Shown here: piece by piece, positions 1 through 7,912 of the stretch
How positions within the stretch are numbered: position 1 is the first letter of the stretch
Layout of the letters: each line of letters opens with the position of its first letter
From: an uncultured Clostridia bacterium
GTDB taxonomy: Bacteria > Bacillota > Clostridia > Christensenellales > CAG-314
Assembly (NCBI GenBank): GCA_934230325.1
Contig: CAKQEP010000003.1
Span: forward strand, 1-64,000
Length of the DNA stretch: 64,000 nt
Direction of reading: 5' to 3'
Notes under the pieces: generated by a model
Databases searched by the model: none
What the model saw: only the letters and a program-made list of their open reading frames with translations
Told to the model about the DNA's origin: nothing
Translations under genes and position numbers: made by a program

Positions 1-154
1 CTGACAACAAAAAGGCAATCAACACAAAAACCGTGTATGCGATAAGTCTTTTTGTTGCGACGTTTCGGTTGTCGACGCGGCATACGCTAATGCCCAGCAC
101 CAACAGCACGAGCGACGACATAACGTTGCACGACAAAACAGAATAAAAGTCCAT
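1..154 (-). CDS. Partial membrane protein, C-terminus beyond window
   Basis: An open frame on the minus strand starts at an ATG at 154 and runs off the left edge; 51 residues are visible. The visible part starts MDFYSVLSCNVMSS and is largely hydrophobic, with one likely membrane helix around residues 12-24, a short polar stretch containing VDNRN, and a second hydrophobic run beginning near residue 40. A purine-rich GGAAAC stands 5 bases before the ATG. It follows the gene ending at 186 by 31 bases and is probably in the same transcript. I cannot assign a family. Confidence 0.5.
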   Translation of the reverse strand, partial: MDFYSVLSCNVMSSLVLLVLGISVCRVDNRNVATKRLIAYTVFVLIAFLLS

Positions 155-185
155 AGTTGTTTCCGACGCAGAATATTTTTCTGCC

Positions 186-698
186 TTACTGATTTTTTAG
201 CGAAATTGCCCCTCCGCAATACGGGCATACGGTCTGCGATCCGTCAAAGGTGACTTTTGCGCCGCAACCCTCGCACCGCACGGTATGCTTTTGTGTTTTT
301 AAAGAAACGTTTTGGTTGAGAGTGATTTTTTGCCCGTCAAACTTGTATCCGACAAGATAACCGCGTTCGTACAGATACTGCAACTCGCGCTTGACTACCG
401 CCGCATTTTTGCCCATGCAAAAAGATAGTTCTTCCACAGTGTAAAAATGCTGATTTAGCACTGCGTTTAACAAATTTATTCTTTGTTTTATCGGTCCGAC
501 GTTTATCCACGCGATAGGCGCGCCGTAAAAGCCGCAAACGGTCATTATTATGCCTGCCACAAACATAAACACGCCGCCGTCGTCTTTTGACATATGGCTT
601 GCGCCTACAATGAGAATAGGTATCCCTGCGACAAAGCATACGGAAAGTATGACCGAAACGATAACGAGACGTTTTTTCTGTTTTAAAAGTTTTTCCAT
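186..698 (-). CDS. Two-TM protein with winged-helix-like and C-terminal zinc-ribbon domains
   Basis: 170 aa. Residues 10-33 and 42-64 are hydrophobic and should form a membrane hairpin. The middle (about 75-130) has a helix-turn-helix-like pattern, with YTVEELSFCMGKN followed by VKRELQYLYERGYL, as in winged helices. The C-terminus carries a CxxC...CxxC zinc ribbon (CEGCG and CPYCG, about residues 143-163). The order membrane hairpin, winged helix, zinc ribbon suggests a membrane-bound regulator or a scaffold, but no function can be named. It has its own promoter at 758-786 and precedes the truncated membrane protein at the window edge. Confidence 0.7.
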   Translation of the reverse strand: MEKLLKQKKRLVIVSVILSVCFVAGIPILIVGASHMSKDDGGVFMFVAGIIMTVCGFYGAPIAWINVGPIKQRINLLNAVLNQHFYTVEELSFCMGKNAAVVKRELQYLYERGYLVGYKFDGQKITLNQNVSLKTQKHTVRCEGCGAKVTFDGSQTVCPYCGGAISLKNQ

Positions 699-739
699 CG
701 AGCAAAATCCTGATTCCGTTTGTTTAAACGGCTTGTTTC

Positions 740-786
740 GTACTATTATTTTGTACTATTATAGCATACAACTTGCAAAAAAACAA
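740..786 (-). promoter_or_regulatory. Promoter with direct-repeat operator for the zinc-ribbon membrane protein
   Basis: On the minus strand TTGTTT (781-786) is separated by 17 bases from TATAAT (758-763). The octamer GTACTATT (+ strand) occurs twice, at 740-747 and 753-760, overlapping the -10 box and the expected start point. A repeated word in that position looks like a repressor site. The promoter elements are seen directly; the operator role is inferred. Confidence 0.6.
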
Positions 787-841
787 GTCGGAAAGACAAT
801 TTTGCGGCAAAATCAAATAATCGGCGTATAAAACCTGTCCA

Positions 842-935
842 AAAAGCCTGCGTTCGCCAAAAAAAATCTGCAAATCGCTAAAACAAAGGCTTTTTTAAAG
901 AAAAAAAAAGGAGAAACAGAGTTTTTGTTTCTCCC
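842..935 (-). terminator. Terminator(s) of gap
   Basis: GGAGAAAC (910-917) pairs with GTTTCTCC (927-934); on the minus strand the hairpin is followed directly by nine T residues, a textbook intrinsic terminator about 90 bases after the gap stop codon. A second, looser pair AAAAGCCT/AGGCTTTT (842-849, 887-894) lies beyond it. The rest of the 699-1026 gap holds only the promoter described at 740-786. Confidence 0.8.
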
Positions 936-1026
936 TTGCTCGGGTTGTGCGATTATTTTACCTTTTAAAAACGATTTTGACCGTTTTGGCAAGATTGTCG
1001 CAACGACGATTTGAGCAGATTTAAAA

Positions 1027-2031
1027 CTATTTGCTGATGTGTCTGATTAAATCCACTACTTTGTTGCTATAACCCGTTTCGTTGTCGTACCACGCCACCA
1101 ACTTTACAAAGGTGGGATTGAGCATAATGCCCGCTTTGGCGTCAAATACCGACGTGCAAGTTTCTCCGATAAAGTCGCTGCTTACTACGTCTTCGTCCGT
1201 GTATCCCAAAATACCTTTGAGTTGTCCTTCGCTTGCTTTTTTCATAGCGGCTTTAATATCTTCGTAGGTGGTGGGTTTTTCCAACGTTACGGTAAGGTCT
1301 ACGACGGATACGTCAAGGGTTGGCACTCTCAAACTCATACCCGTAAGTTTTCCGTTGAGTTGCGGTATAACTTTTCCGACGGCTTTTGCCGCGCCCGTGC
1401 TGCTGGGAATAATGTTGCCGCTTGCCGCTCTGCCGCCGCGCCAGTCTTTTTTGCTCGGTCCGTCCACCGTTTTTTGCGTTGCGGTTATGCTGTGAACGGT
1501 AGTCATAAGACCTTCCTTAATGCCAAAGTTGTCGTTTACTACTTTTGCAAGCGGAGCAAGACAGTTGGTCGTGCAACTTGCGTTGGAAACGATTTTCATT
1601 TCCGGCTTGTACTCGTCGTGGTTTACGCCCATAACAAACATAGGAGCGTCGGGGCTGGGAGCGGTGATAACAACTTTTTTTGCGCCCGCTTGTATGTGTC
1701 CCATCGCGCCTTCCGTCTTGGTGAAAAATCCCGTCGCTTCCGCAACGACGTCAACGCCGAGTTTGCCCCACGGAATGTTTGCGGGAACGGTTTCGTTAAA
1801 TACGGCAATCTTTTTGCCGTTTACCAAAACGCCGCCTTCCGTCGGCTCGACCGAACCGTTAAAACGTCCGTGCACGGTATCGTAACGGAATATATAACTC
1901 ATATATGCCATATCCGTAAATGCGGGGTCGTTTATCGCGACAACCTCCACGTCGTCACGCTTAAGACTCGCACGCAAAACAAGTCTGCCGATACGACCAA
2001 AACCGTTGATACCCACTTTGATAGTTGCCAT
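1027..2031 (-). CDS. gap: Glyceraldehyde-3-phosphate dehydrogenase, type I
   Basis: 334 aa, the usual length. It oxidises glyceraldehyde 3-phosphate with NAD+ and phosphate to 1,3-bisphosphoglycerate in cytosolic glycolysis. Visible hallmarks are the N-terminal Rossmann motif GINGFGRIGR (residues 8-17), an Asp near residue 35 typical of NAD-preferring forms, and the catalytic cysteine in SNASCTTNCLAP (Cys153). A longer open frame reaches 2082, but the start at 2031 is preferred because an AAGGAG ribosome site lies just upstream and the conserved N-terminus begins there. It is divergent from fba, so two consecutive glycolytic steps share one intergenic control region. Confidence 0.97.
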   Translation of the reverse strand: MATIKVGINGFGRIGRLVLRASLKRDDVEVVAINDPAFTDMAYMSYIFRYDTVHGRFNGSVEPTEGGVLVNGKKIAVFNETVPANIPWGKLGVDVVAEATGFFTKTEGAMGHIQAGAKKVVITAPSPDAPMFVMGVNHDEYKPEMKIVSNASCTTNCLAPLAKVVNDNFGIKEGLMTTVHSITATQKTVDGPSKKDWRGGRAASGNIIPSSTGAAKAVGKVIPQLNGKLTGMSLRVPTLDVSVVDLTVTLEKPTTYEDIKAAMKKASEGQLKGILGYTDEDVVSSDFIGETCTSVFDAKAGIMLNPTFVKLVAWYDNETGYSNKVVDLIRHISK

Positions 2032-2048
2032 AAAAAAATCCTCCTTGA

Positions 2049-2131
2049 TTTGCAAACGTTTTTGGTTTACATAAGTTTGCAAATGTGATATATTTATATT
2101 ATAAATTATAAGTCAAATATTTAAATTTGAC
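2049..2131. promoter_or_regulatory. Divergent gap/fba control region
   Basis: The 121-base gap between the two starts is A/T-rich. For fba, TTGCAA (2077-2082) and TATAAA (2100-2105) are 17 bases apart on the plus strand. For gap, TTGACT (2111-2116 on the minus strand) lies 17 bases from ATATAT. A perfect inverted repeat GTCAAAT-N6-ATTTGAC spans 2112-2131, and the palindrome TTTGCAAA occurs twice (2049-2056, 2076-2083), 27 bases apart. These look like operator sites for joint control of the two glycolytic genes; the regulator is not identifiable from the sequence. Confidence 0.5.
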
Positions 2132-2152
2132 AACTAAAAACGGAGGTTTTTT

Positions 2153-3076
2153 ATGCCATTAGTTACAAGTAAGGATATGTTTAAAAAAGCATATCACGGC
2201 GGATACGCTATAGGCGCGTTTAACGTCAACAACATGGAAACCATTCAAGGTATCGTGGAGGCGGGTGAGGAAACTCGCAGCCCGCTCATTTTGCAGGTAA
2301 GTAAGGGCGCGCGCGACTACGCAAATATGACCTATCTCAAAAAACTCGTAGAAGCCGCAGTGCTGACAACTTCTATCCCCATCTGCATGCATCTCGATCA
2401 CGGCGACACTTTTGAACTTTGCAAACAGTGCGTGGACGACGGGTTTACTTCCGTCATGATTGACGCCAGCAAACTTCCTTTTGAGGAAAATATCGCCCTC
2501 TCTAAAAAAGTGGCGGATTATGCACACGCTCACGGCGTGGTCGTCGAGGCAGAACTCGGTAAACTCGCCGGCATAGAAGAACACGTCAACAACAAGTACG
2601 GCTGTTTCACCAACCCTGCGGAAGTGGAAGAATTTGTCGCTAAAACCGGCGTGGACAGCCTTGCAATCGCTATCGGCACAAGTCACGGCGCATACAAGTT
2701 TAAGGGGGAAGCAAAACTTCGCTTTGATATTTTGGAAGAAATTCAACAAAAAATACCCGAGTTCCCCATCGTTCTGCACGGAAGCAGCAGCGTTCCGCAA
2801 GAATTTGTCCAAATGATAAACAATTACGGCGGAAACGTCGCGGGCGCGCAAGGCGTTCCTGAAGAAATGCTCCGCCAAGCCGCTACGATGAGCGTCTGCA
2901 AAATAAATATCGATACGGATATTCGCCTCGCTTGCACTGCAGAAATAAGAAAACACCTTGTCGAACACCCCGAACATTTTGACCCCAGACAATACCTTAA
3001 ACCCGCAAGAGAAGCCATAAAACAAATGGTCAAACACAAAATAATCGACGTTTTGGGCAGCAACGACAAAGCGTAA
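2153..3076 (+). CDS. fba: Class II fructose-1,6-bisphosphate aldolase
   Basis: 307 aa. A zinc-dependent aldolase that cleaves fructose 1,6-bisphosphate to dihydroxyacetone phosphate and glyceraldehyde 3-phosphate. The catalytic/zinc signature HLDHGD is at 80-85 (Asp82, His83), a further conserved Glu lies near 134, and zinc/phosphate-binding histidines occur in SHGAYKF (His178) and LHGSSS (His209), followed by the DTD motif near residue 260. A strong ribosome site (GGAGG) precedes the ATG. The substrate could in principle be tagatose bisphosphate, but divergence from gap argues for glycolysis. It ends before a terminator at 3101. Confidence 0.93.
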   Translation: MPLVTSKDMFKKAYHGGYAIGAFNVNNMETIQGIVEAGEETRSPLILQVSKGARDYANMTYLKKLVEAAVLTTSIPICMHLDHGDTFELCKQCVDDGFTSVMIDASKLPFEENIALSKKVADYAHAHGVVVEAELGKLAGIEEHVNNKYGCFTNPAEVEEFVAKTGVDSLAIAIGTSHGAYKFKGEAKLRFDILEEIQQKIPEFPIVLHGSSSVPQEFVQMINNYGGNVAGAQGVPEEMLRQAATMSVCKINIDTDIRLACTAEIRKHLVEHPEHFDPRQYLKPAREAIKQMVKHKIIDVLGSNDKA

Positions 3077-3098
3077 AAATTTTAAATCTATACAAAAA

Positions 3099-3140
3099 AA
3101 GGCGAAGTTGACAAAAAACTCCGCCTTTTTGGTTTTTTTG
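3099..3140 (+). terminator. Terminator of fba
   Basis: GGCGAAGTT (3101-3109) pairs with AACTCCGCC (one mismatch), followed by TTTTT and a long T/G run, 25 bases past the fba stop. Confidence 0.8.
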
Positions 3141-3216
3141 TTTTTTTTGGGTGGGTAAATAATACGCCGTTGCCGACTAAAAACAAGGCAATGCGACCAA
3201 AAAAACGGCGCGACTA

Positions 3217-3645
3217 TCAAAATATAAAATAGTCCAAAGAACAACCGAAATAATTTGCTAATTTTATCAGCGTTTCCGTTTTGGGAGATTTGCCTTTCTT
3301 CCATTTTGATATCATCGATTCGCCAAATCCGCATTCTTTTGCTACCTTGTACGCCGTCACTTTTTTGTCGGCGCAGGCTTTGTTGAACTTATCGATAAAC
3401 GCTTTGCCGCTTAAACTCGGACAAGACATCTTGCGCTCGCTCATTCCAAACAAATAATCCGTACTGCAATCCAACTCGACGGCAACTTTTTTGACGCAAT
3501 CTATCGACGGAAAGTAAGTTCCGCAAATCCATTTGGATACGGCTCGCTCCGCTACTCCCGTCTTTTGCGCAAATTTGTTTATCGAAAGACCGTTTTGCGC
3601 CATATACTCTTTTAAACAATCGACAAAAATCGACAAATTATCCAT
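3217..3645 (-). CDS. XRE-family regulator with two helix-turn-helix domains
   Basis: 142 aa. Two copies of the XRE/Cro-type helix-turn-helix are visible: residues about 20-70 (LSINKFAQKTGVAERAVSKW) and about 90-140 (VTAYKVAKECGFGESMISKW). The second ends with GCSLDYFIF, the first with DCSTDYLFG, the usual tail of this fold. An upstream in-frame extension to 3708 is rejected because GAGGA lies just before the ATG at 3645 and the extension would run through the promoter repeats. The gene is divergent from the 73-aa protein at 3788, and the shared gap holds an 18-bp direct repeat that this protein probably binds. Two complete HTH domains in one chain are less common than one. Confidence 0.85.
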   Translation of the reverse strand: MDNLSIFVDCLKEYMAQNGLSINKFAQKTGVAERAVSKWICGTYFPSIDCVKKVAVELDCSTDYLFGMSERKMSCPSLSGKAFIDKFNKACADKKVTAYKVAKECGFGESMISKWKKGKSPKTETLIKLANYFGCSLDYFIF

Positions 3646-3672
3646 AAAAAAGTCCTCGCTTTTAATAAATTT

Positions 3673-3726
3673 TCGCACGGCGGGACAGTAAAAGTCTTGA
3701 CATCGCACGGCGGGACAGTATATAAT
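3673..3726 (+). promoter_or_regulatory. Consensus promoter whose spacer is exactly an 18-bp repeat
   Basis: TTGACA (3697-3702) and TATAAT (3721-3726) are both perfect sigma-A boxes. The 18-base spacer between them is TCGCACGGCGGGACAGTA, and the same 18 bases occur once more, perfectly, at 3673-3690, 30 bases upstream. The upstream copy lies on the side of the divergent XRE gene, where it may sit within that gene's promoter. A protein bound in the spacer would block RNA polymerase, so this is very likely an operator pair for the neighbouring XRE protein. Confidence 0.8.
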
Positions 3727-3787
3727 TTATATGGAATTTGAAGCGCAACAAACCCCGCCACCAAAAAAACAAGGAGAATTTTTTATT

Positions 3788-4009
3788 ATGAACAATAATT
3801 TAAAGTATCAAAATCAATTGCGCCCACTCGACAAAGTTGTTGACGGCGGCAAAAATACAATCGACGCAACAACTTTGCTATCAGACATTAAGGCGTTGAT
3901 AAAAGATTATTTTGTCGCTAAATTTGAATACAATCCCGCTTTTTTAAAAATCAAATTACTAAACGGACAATCGTTTGTTTTGACCGTTAAGGAAGTTGCC
4001 GACATTTGA
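3788..4009 (+). CDS. Small protein of unknown function under the XRE-controlled promoter
   Basis: 73 aa, starting MNNNLKYQNQ. The upstream ATG at 3731 lies at or before the expected transcription start, so the start at 3788, preceded by AAGGAG (3771-3776), is preferred. No signal peptide or membrane helix is seen; the sequence is mixed polar/hydrophobic with a helical middle (TTLLSDIKALIKDYF) and a beta-like end. I do not recognise the family. The near-perfect promoter with operator in the spacer suggests a gene that is strongly expressed when repression is lifted. The 279 bases after the gene hold no further gene that I can support. Confidence 0.6.
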   Translation: MNNNLKYQNQLRPLDKVVDGGKNTIDATTLLSDIKALIKDYFVAKFEYNPAFLKIKLLNGQSFVLTVKEVADI

Positions 4010-4223
4010 AGTAATAGCGTTTTTATAATTGTCGCAACCAAAACCCAACAAAATATTTGCCGTTTGACGGGGCGGATTTTACCGGAAAAAGGGTTGAAAC
4101 GGGACAAAAAAGCGTGTTTGTACGGCAATTGGGTTACTCCTAAAACACCTTATAAATTTTGTATAAATAATATACGGTTTTTTGTCGGATTGTTGTTTTT
4201 TTAAAATACATATTATTTTTTAC

Positions 4224-4252
4224 TTGACAAAATCAAATTTAGATTGTATTAT
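4224..4252 (+). promoter_or_regulatory. Promoter of the lipoprotein gene
   Basis: TTGACA (4224-4229), 17-base spacer, TATTAT (4247-4252); an AGGAGG ribosome site follows at 4275-4280. Confidence 0.75.
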
Positions 4253-4288
4253 TGCCTTGATAATAAAAACTTGTAGGAGGTAAATAAA

Positions 4289-5110
4289 ATGAAAAAGTTT
4301 TTATCTATTTTGTTAACTCTTTCTCTCTGCTTGGCTATATGCTTTTGCTTTGTAGGTTGCGACTCCGAGTTTAACGGCAACTACGTTAAAGCCAGCGACG
4401 AACAAATCGACCAAACCTTTAAACAGGTAGAAAACAGCGAAGTTGACATAAAAGACCGCAAAGGCGTTCAACTCACAATGAAAGTGACTTTTACGGGCGA
4501 TATGCAAGGGACTTCTACTGCGACAATCAAAGCTAATATCGAAAAACAACAGTTTGCCGCATCCATCAAATCCAACGGCACTATGACAAACAAAGAAGGA
4601 GAAAAAACAACCATCAAGAGCGAAACCGGCATATACGTAAAAGACGGTTTTGGCTACTCTTTCATGAGTTATGACGACGGCAACAAAAAAGAAGCTAAAT
4701 CAAAGTTTCCTATTCCCGACGCCGCGCTTAACGTTATGTTTAGCAAAGCAGTCAACGAAGCTTTCAACAAAATCGACCTTAGCGAATTTACCGATATATT
4801 AGGTGAAAGTTCTGCAGAACTCAAAGCCGAAGGCATAGAAGTTTATATCGACAACGCCAAAACCGGTATTAAAATCAAGGTAGTTTGCTCCGGCAAAAAG
4901 GCTGACGGCAAAGAAAGCAATTACAAAGGCACTTTTATTTTCGTCTTTAACCAAAAGAACGTTATCACCGCTCTCAAAGTTGATTTGACTGCCAAATTAG
5001 ACGACAAAACCACATCTAAAACAACTCTTACCCTGAAAGATTTCAACGGTTCTGTTTCTCTTCCCTCCGGCGCAAGCGACTGGAAAGTAGGCGCAGGCTT
5101 TGAGTTTTAA
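4289..5110 (+). CDS. Secreted lipoprotein of unknown function
   Basis: 273 aa. The N-terminus is a lipoprotein signal peptide: MKK, a hydrophobic stretch, then FVGC with the lipidated cysteine at about residue 24. The mature part is rich in Lys, Asp and Thr with alternating polar/hydrophobic strands (for example KGVQLTMKVTFTGD), consistent with a beta-rich extracytoplasmic fold such as the LppX/LprG-like proteins, but that is only an inference. A single-gene unit: consensus promoter at 4224, AGGAGG, and a terminator at 5162. No partner genes are adjacent. Confidence 0.75.
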   Translation: MKKFLSILLTLSLCLAICFCFVGCDSEFNGNYVKASDEQIDQTFKQVENSEVDIKDRKGVQLTMKVTFTGDMQGTSTATIKANIEKQQFAASIKSNGTMTNKEGEKTTIKSETGIYVKDGFGYSFMSYDDGNKKEAKSKFPIPDAALNVMFSKAVNEAFNKIDLSEFTDILGESSAELKAEGIEVYIDNAKTGIKIKVVCSGKKADGKESNYKGTFIFVFNQKNVITALKVDLTAKLDDKTTSKTTLTLKDFNGSVSLPSGASDWKVGAGFEF

Positions 5111-5156
5111 TCGGTTAAATCTAAACAAAACAAAAACTTAAAATTAGACTTAAAAC

Positions 5157-5190
5157 AAAAAAATTCCCGCTACAAGGCGGGAATTTTTTT
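5157..5190 (+). terminator. Terminator of the lipoprotein gene
   Basis: AATTCCCGC and GCGGGAATT flank a 6-base loop, followed by a T run at 5184-5190. Confidence 0.85.
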
Positions 5191-5370
5191 GTCGTAATGG
5201 TTTGTAATTTAAAACACTCGCAACCCAAAACCTAACAAATTGTCTGCAGTTTTTACCTTTTTTATAAGGTTCACTTCCGTGCGATTTCGTAATATTTTGA
5301 CGAGAGCCTTTATACTCTTTGCCTCTATGCATATAGCAAAGTGCGTATTTGTACCGTATCTTGCATATGG

Positions 5371-5451
5371 TACGCTTCCGCGAGATTGCCACGTCGCGAT
5401 TTTTTTGTCGATTAGTATTATCAAGTTAAAAAATCGCTCCTCGCAATGACA
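5371..5451 (-). repeat. Likely copy of a dispersed intergenic repeat
   Basis: Read on the minus strand this stretch has GTCATTGCGAGGAGCGA near one end (5434-5450) and CGACGTGGCAATCTCGCGG near the other (about 5376-5394). Those words are typical of a repeat I have seen scattered in intergenic regions of many bacteria; here the middle is an A/T-rich insert. A degenerate fragment with TCATTATGAGGA and GCAATGG lies at 5521-5547 in the opposite orientation. No gene is supported between 5190 and 5658; the rest of the gap holds only this repeat and the glnN terminator. Confidence 0.5.
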
Positions 5452-5555
5452 CTTTAAAGCACCTACTACTTGCAAAGTGTAAAGTAATATCTTTATAAAT
5501 GAGCAAAAGTGCTTTTCTTGTCATTATGAGGAAAAAATTTGCAATGGTAGTACCC

Positions 5556-5600
5556 CTAAAAACCCAACAAAATGCAAGCATTTTGTTGGGTTTTATTTTT
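5556..5600 (-). terminator. Bidirectional terminator of glnN
   Basis: A near-perfect inverted repeat (AAAACCCAACAAAATGC and its complement, separated by two bases) lies about 60 bases beyond the glnN stop, with T runs available in both directions. The long stem with an A/T-rich base also makes it a possible end for plus-strand transcripts. Confidence 0.8.
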
Positions 5601-5658
5601 TACAACTTTAAAAATCGCTCTTTGCTTTGACAAAATAAAAAAGGCGGTTTGCGACAGT

Positions 5659-7779
5659 TTATTCGTAAAACAAGATGTCTGCGTACGTGCGTAATGGCCA
5701 AATTTTTCTGCTGACGGTGCTTTCCAACTCGTCGGCGGCGGCACGTAATTTTTCCATATTTACGTACACTACGTCGCGATAGTAACGGCACTTTGCGTCA
5801 AGGTCGGTTATTTTTGAAACTTCTTTGTGCGACTGCTCCAAAGCGTCAAGACCTGCGTCAAAGGCGGCAAGCATACCGTTGGCTTTTTGTAAATGCTTTT
5901 GCGAAGTTTGAGTGTTGCCGCCCGCCGCTTTAAGTTTTATCAGGTCGTCGGAAAGTTTGTTTACCCATTCCATTGCGGCAGGCAAAATTTCTCGCTTTGC
6001 CATCATTATCATCGTTTTTACTTCTATATTTGCCGACAACTCGTAATTGCTAAGGTAAATTTCTCTGCGGCTTGTCAACTCTTTTTCCGACATAATGCCG
6101 AATTTTTTAAACAAGCGCACGTTTTTGGGCAATACCGATGCGTTGTAAGCGTCTACGCTGTTGTCGATGTGTTTAAGTCCCCTGCGTTTTGCCTCGTCCG
6201 CCCACTCCGCGCTGTAATTGTTTCCGTTAAAAACAACCTTTTTGTGCTGTTTGTACATTTTTTTGACGACGGCGTACACTGCCTGCGGAATTTCTTCTTT
6301 GGGAGTGCCTTCCAACTCGTCGCTGATTCTGCTCACCATTTCTGCAACGATGGTGTTGAGAATAACGTTGGGCGTGGATAAGGTTGCGCTGCTGCCCACC
6401 ATTCTAAACTCAAATTTGTTGCCGGTAAACGCAAAAGGCGACGTGCGGTTGCGGTCGCTGTTGTCTTTTGACAGGTCCGCAACGTAGTTTACGCCGACGT
6501 TGAGCCGCGTTTTTCCTCGTTTTGCGGGAATTGCGCCGTCAGCGATGTTTTCCAACATTTGCGTCATATCTTCCCCCAAAAATACGCTTATTATCGTCGG
6601 AGGGGCTTCGTGCCCGCCTAATCGCGCTTCGTTGCCAAGACTGCTCGCACTCATACGCAACAAATCGCTGTATTCGTCTACCGCGCCTATGACTGCGATA
6701 AAAAACAGCAAAAACGGATAGTTTGAGTACGGATCGTCGCTCGGTTTAAGCAGGTTTAGCCCTTTGTCGGTAGAAATGCTCCAGTTGTCGTGTTTTCCGC
6801 TGCCATTGACGCCGTTGAAAGGTTTTTCGTGCAGCAAACACGCAAGACGATGCTCCTCCGCTACCTTTTTCATCGTTTCCATAATAAGTTGGTTTTGGTC
6901 GGTGGCAATATTGCAACTGCAATAAATCGGCGCAAGTTCGTGCTGAGCGGGAGCGACTTCGTTGTGTTGCGTTTTGGCGCAAATGCCCAACTTCCACAAC
7001 TGCTCGTTGAGATCCGCCATAAAACTGCTCACTCTGTCCTTTATCGTGGCGTAGTACTGGTCGTTTTTTTCCTGACCTTTGGGCGGCGGCGCGCCAAACA
7101 GCGTTCTGCCCGTAAAGCGTAGGTCGTCGCGCTTGTCAAAATCGGCGCGGTCTATCAAAAAATATTCCTGCTCTCCGCCAACGCTCGCAGTGACTTTGTT
7201 TGCGTCAACGCCCAAAATTTTGAGAAGCCGCAAAGATTCCTTGTTGAGAGCCTTCATAGAACGCAACAACGGCGTCTTTTTATCCAACGCCTCCCCTGTA
7301 TAACTGCAAAAGGCGGTGGGAATACACAATATCGGCGCGCCGTCTTCTGCGCTCGTTTTGATAAACGCGGGACTGCTGCAATCCCAAACGGTGTAGCCGC
7401 GCGCTTCAAACGTGGCGCGTATGCCGCCGCTCGGAAAACTGCTCGCGTCGGCTTCGCCTTTGCGAAGGTTGCTACCGGTAAACTCAAGTATCGTGTTTCC
7501 GTTTTTGTCAACAGAAATAAAACTGTCGTGTTTTTCCGCCGTCGTACCCGTCAAAGGCTGAAACCAGTGCGTGTAATGGGTTGCGCCCATGCTTATCGCC
7601 CACTCTTTCATCGCCGCCGCAACCTGATTTGCAAGTTGTTTTTCCAACGGCTTGCCTTCGTCGATAACCTGCCGCAACTCGTCGTAAGTGTCCGTCGACA
7701 AGTATTCCTTCATTTTTGCGTCGTCAAAAACGTTGCACCCGAAGTAATCGGTTATTTTTTTGTCTTGTTTGACTCTCAT
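5659..7779 (-). CDS. glnN: Glutamine synthetase type III
   Basis: 706 aa, the length of the GSIII family and far longer than GSI or GSII. It condenses glutamate and ammonia with ATP to glutamine in the cytosol. Visible family features are the N-terminal THYTHWFQP segment, the conserved block GGEQEYFLID, the ammonia/ATP-site region NEVAPAQHELAP, and KPFNGVNGSGKHDNWS. These match GSIII of clostridia, Bacteroides and cyanobacteria. A perfect promoter (7810-7838) and a GGGAGG ribosome site precede it and a strong terminator follows, so it is monocistronic. No PII or GlnR-type gene is adjacent. Confidence 0.96.
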   Translation of the reverse strand: MRVKQDKKITDYFGCNVFDDAKMKEYLSTDTYDELRQVIDEGKPLEKQLANQVAAAMKEWAISMGATHYTHWFQPLTGTTAEKHDSFISVDKNGNTILEFTGSNLRKGEADASSFPSGGIRATFEARGYTVWDCSSPAFIKTSAEDGAPILCIPTAFCSYTGEALDKKTPLLRSMKALNKESLRLLKILGVDANKVTASVGGEQEYFLIDRADFDKRDDLRFTGRTLFGAPPPKGQEKNDQYYATIKDRVSSFMADLNEQLWKLGICAKTQHNEVAPAQHELAPIYCSCNIATDQNQLIMETMKKVAEEHRLACLLHEKPFNGVNGSGKHDNWSISTDKGLNLLKPSDDPYSNYPFLLFFIAVIGAVDEYSDLLRMSASSLGNEARLGGHEAPPTIISVFLGEDMTQMLENIADGAIPAKRGKTRLNVGVNYVADLSKDNSDRNRTSPFAFTGNKFEFRMVGSSATLSTPNVILNTIVAEMVSRISDELEGTPKEEIPQAVYAVVKKMYKQHKKVVFNGNNYSAEWADEAKRRGLKHIDNSVDAYNASVLPKNVRLFKKFGIMSEKELTSRREIYLSNYELSANIEVKTMIMMAKREILPAAMEWVNKLSDDLIKLKAAGGNTQTSQKHLQKANGMLAAFDAGLDALEQSHKEVSKITDLDAKCRYYRDVVYVNMEKLRAAADELESTVSRKIWPLRTYADILFYE

Positions 7780-7809
7780 ATCGCGCCTCCCGTTGACTTT
7801 TAAAAAAAT

Positions 7810-7838
7810 ATTATATATACATCTTTGCGTTTTGTCAA
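7810..7838 (-). promoter_or_regulatory. Promoter of glnN
   Basis: On the minus strand TTGACA (7833-7838), a 17-base spacer and TATAAT (7810-7815): both boxes match the sigma-A consensus exactly. Confidence 0.85.
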
Positions 7839-7855
7839 AGCCTGAACGTAAAAAA

Positions 7856-7890
7856 ATGAAAAAAAACGGTTGTAAAGCCGTTTTTTTGTG
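7856..7890 (-). terminator. Terminator of rho
   Basis: AAAAAACGG/CCGTTTTTTT hairpin with an 8-base loop, about 25 bases after the rho stop; the minus-strand copy ends in a T run that leads into the glnN promoter. Confidence 0.8.
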
Positions 7891-7912
7891 AATACCCTAT
7901 ACCGTTTTGGGG

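Noticed and set aside
1222..2088. 288-codon open frame opposite gap
   Set aside because: Antisense shadow of a certain gene, without a ribosome site or recognisable domain.
2159..3334. 391-codon open frame on the strand opposite fba
   Set aside because: It mirrors fba codon by codon, its translation has no family features, and fba itself is certain; strong third-position bias creates such frames.
3731..3787. Upstream ATG for the 73-aa protein
   Set aside because: It lies at or before the expected transcription start, only 5 bases after the -10 box.
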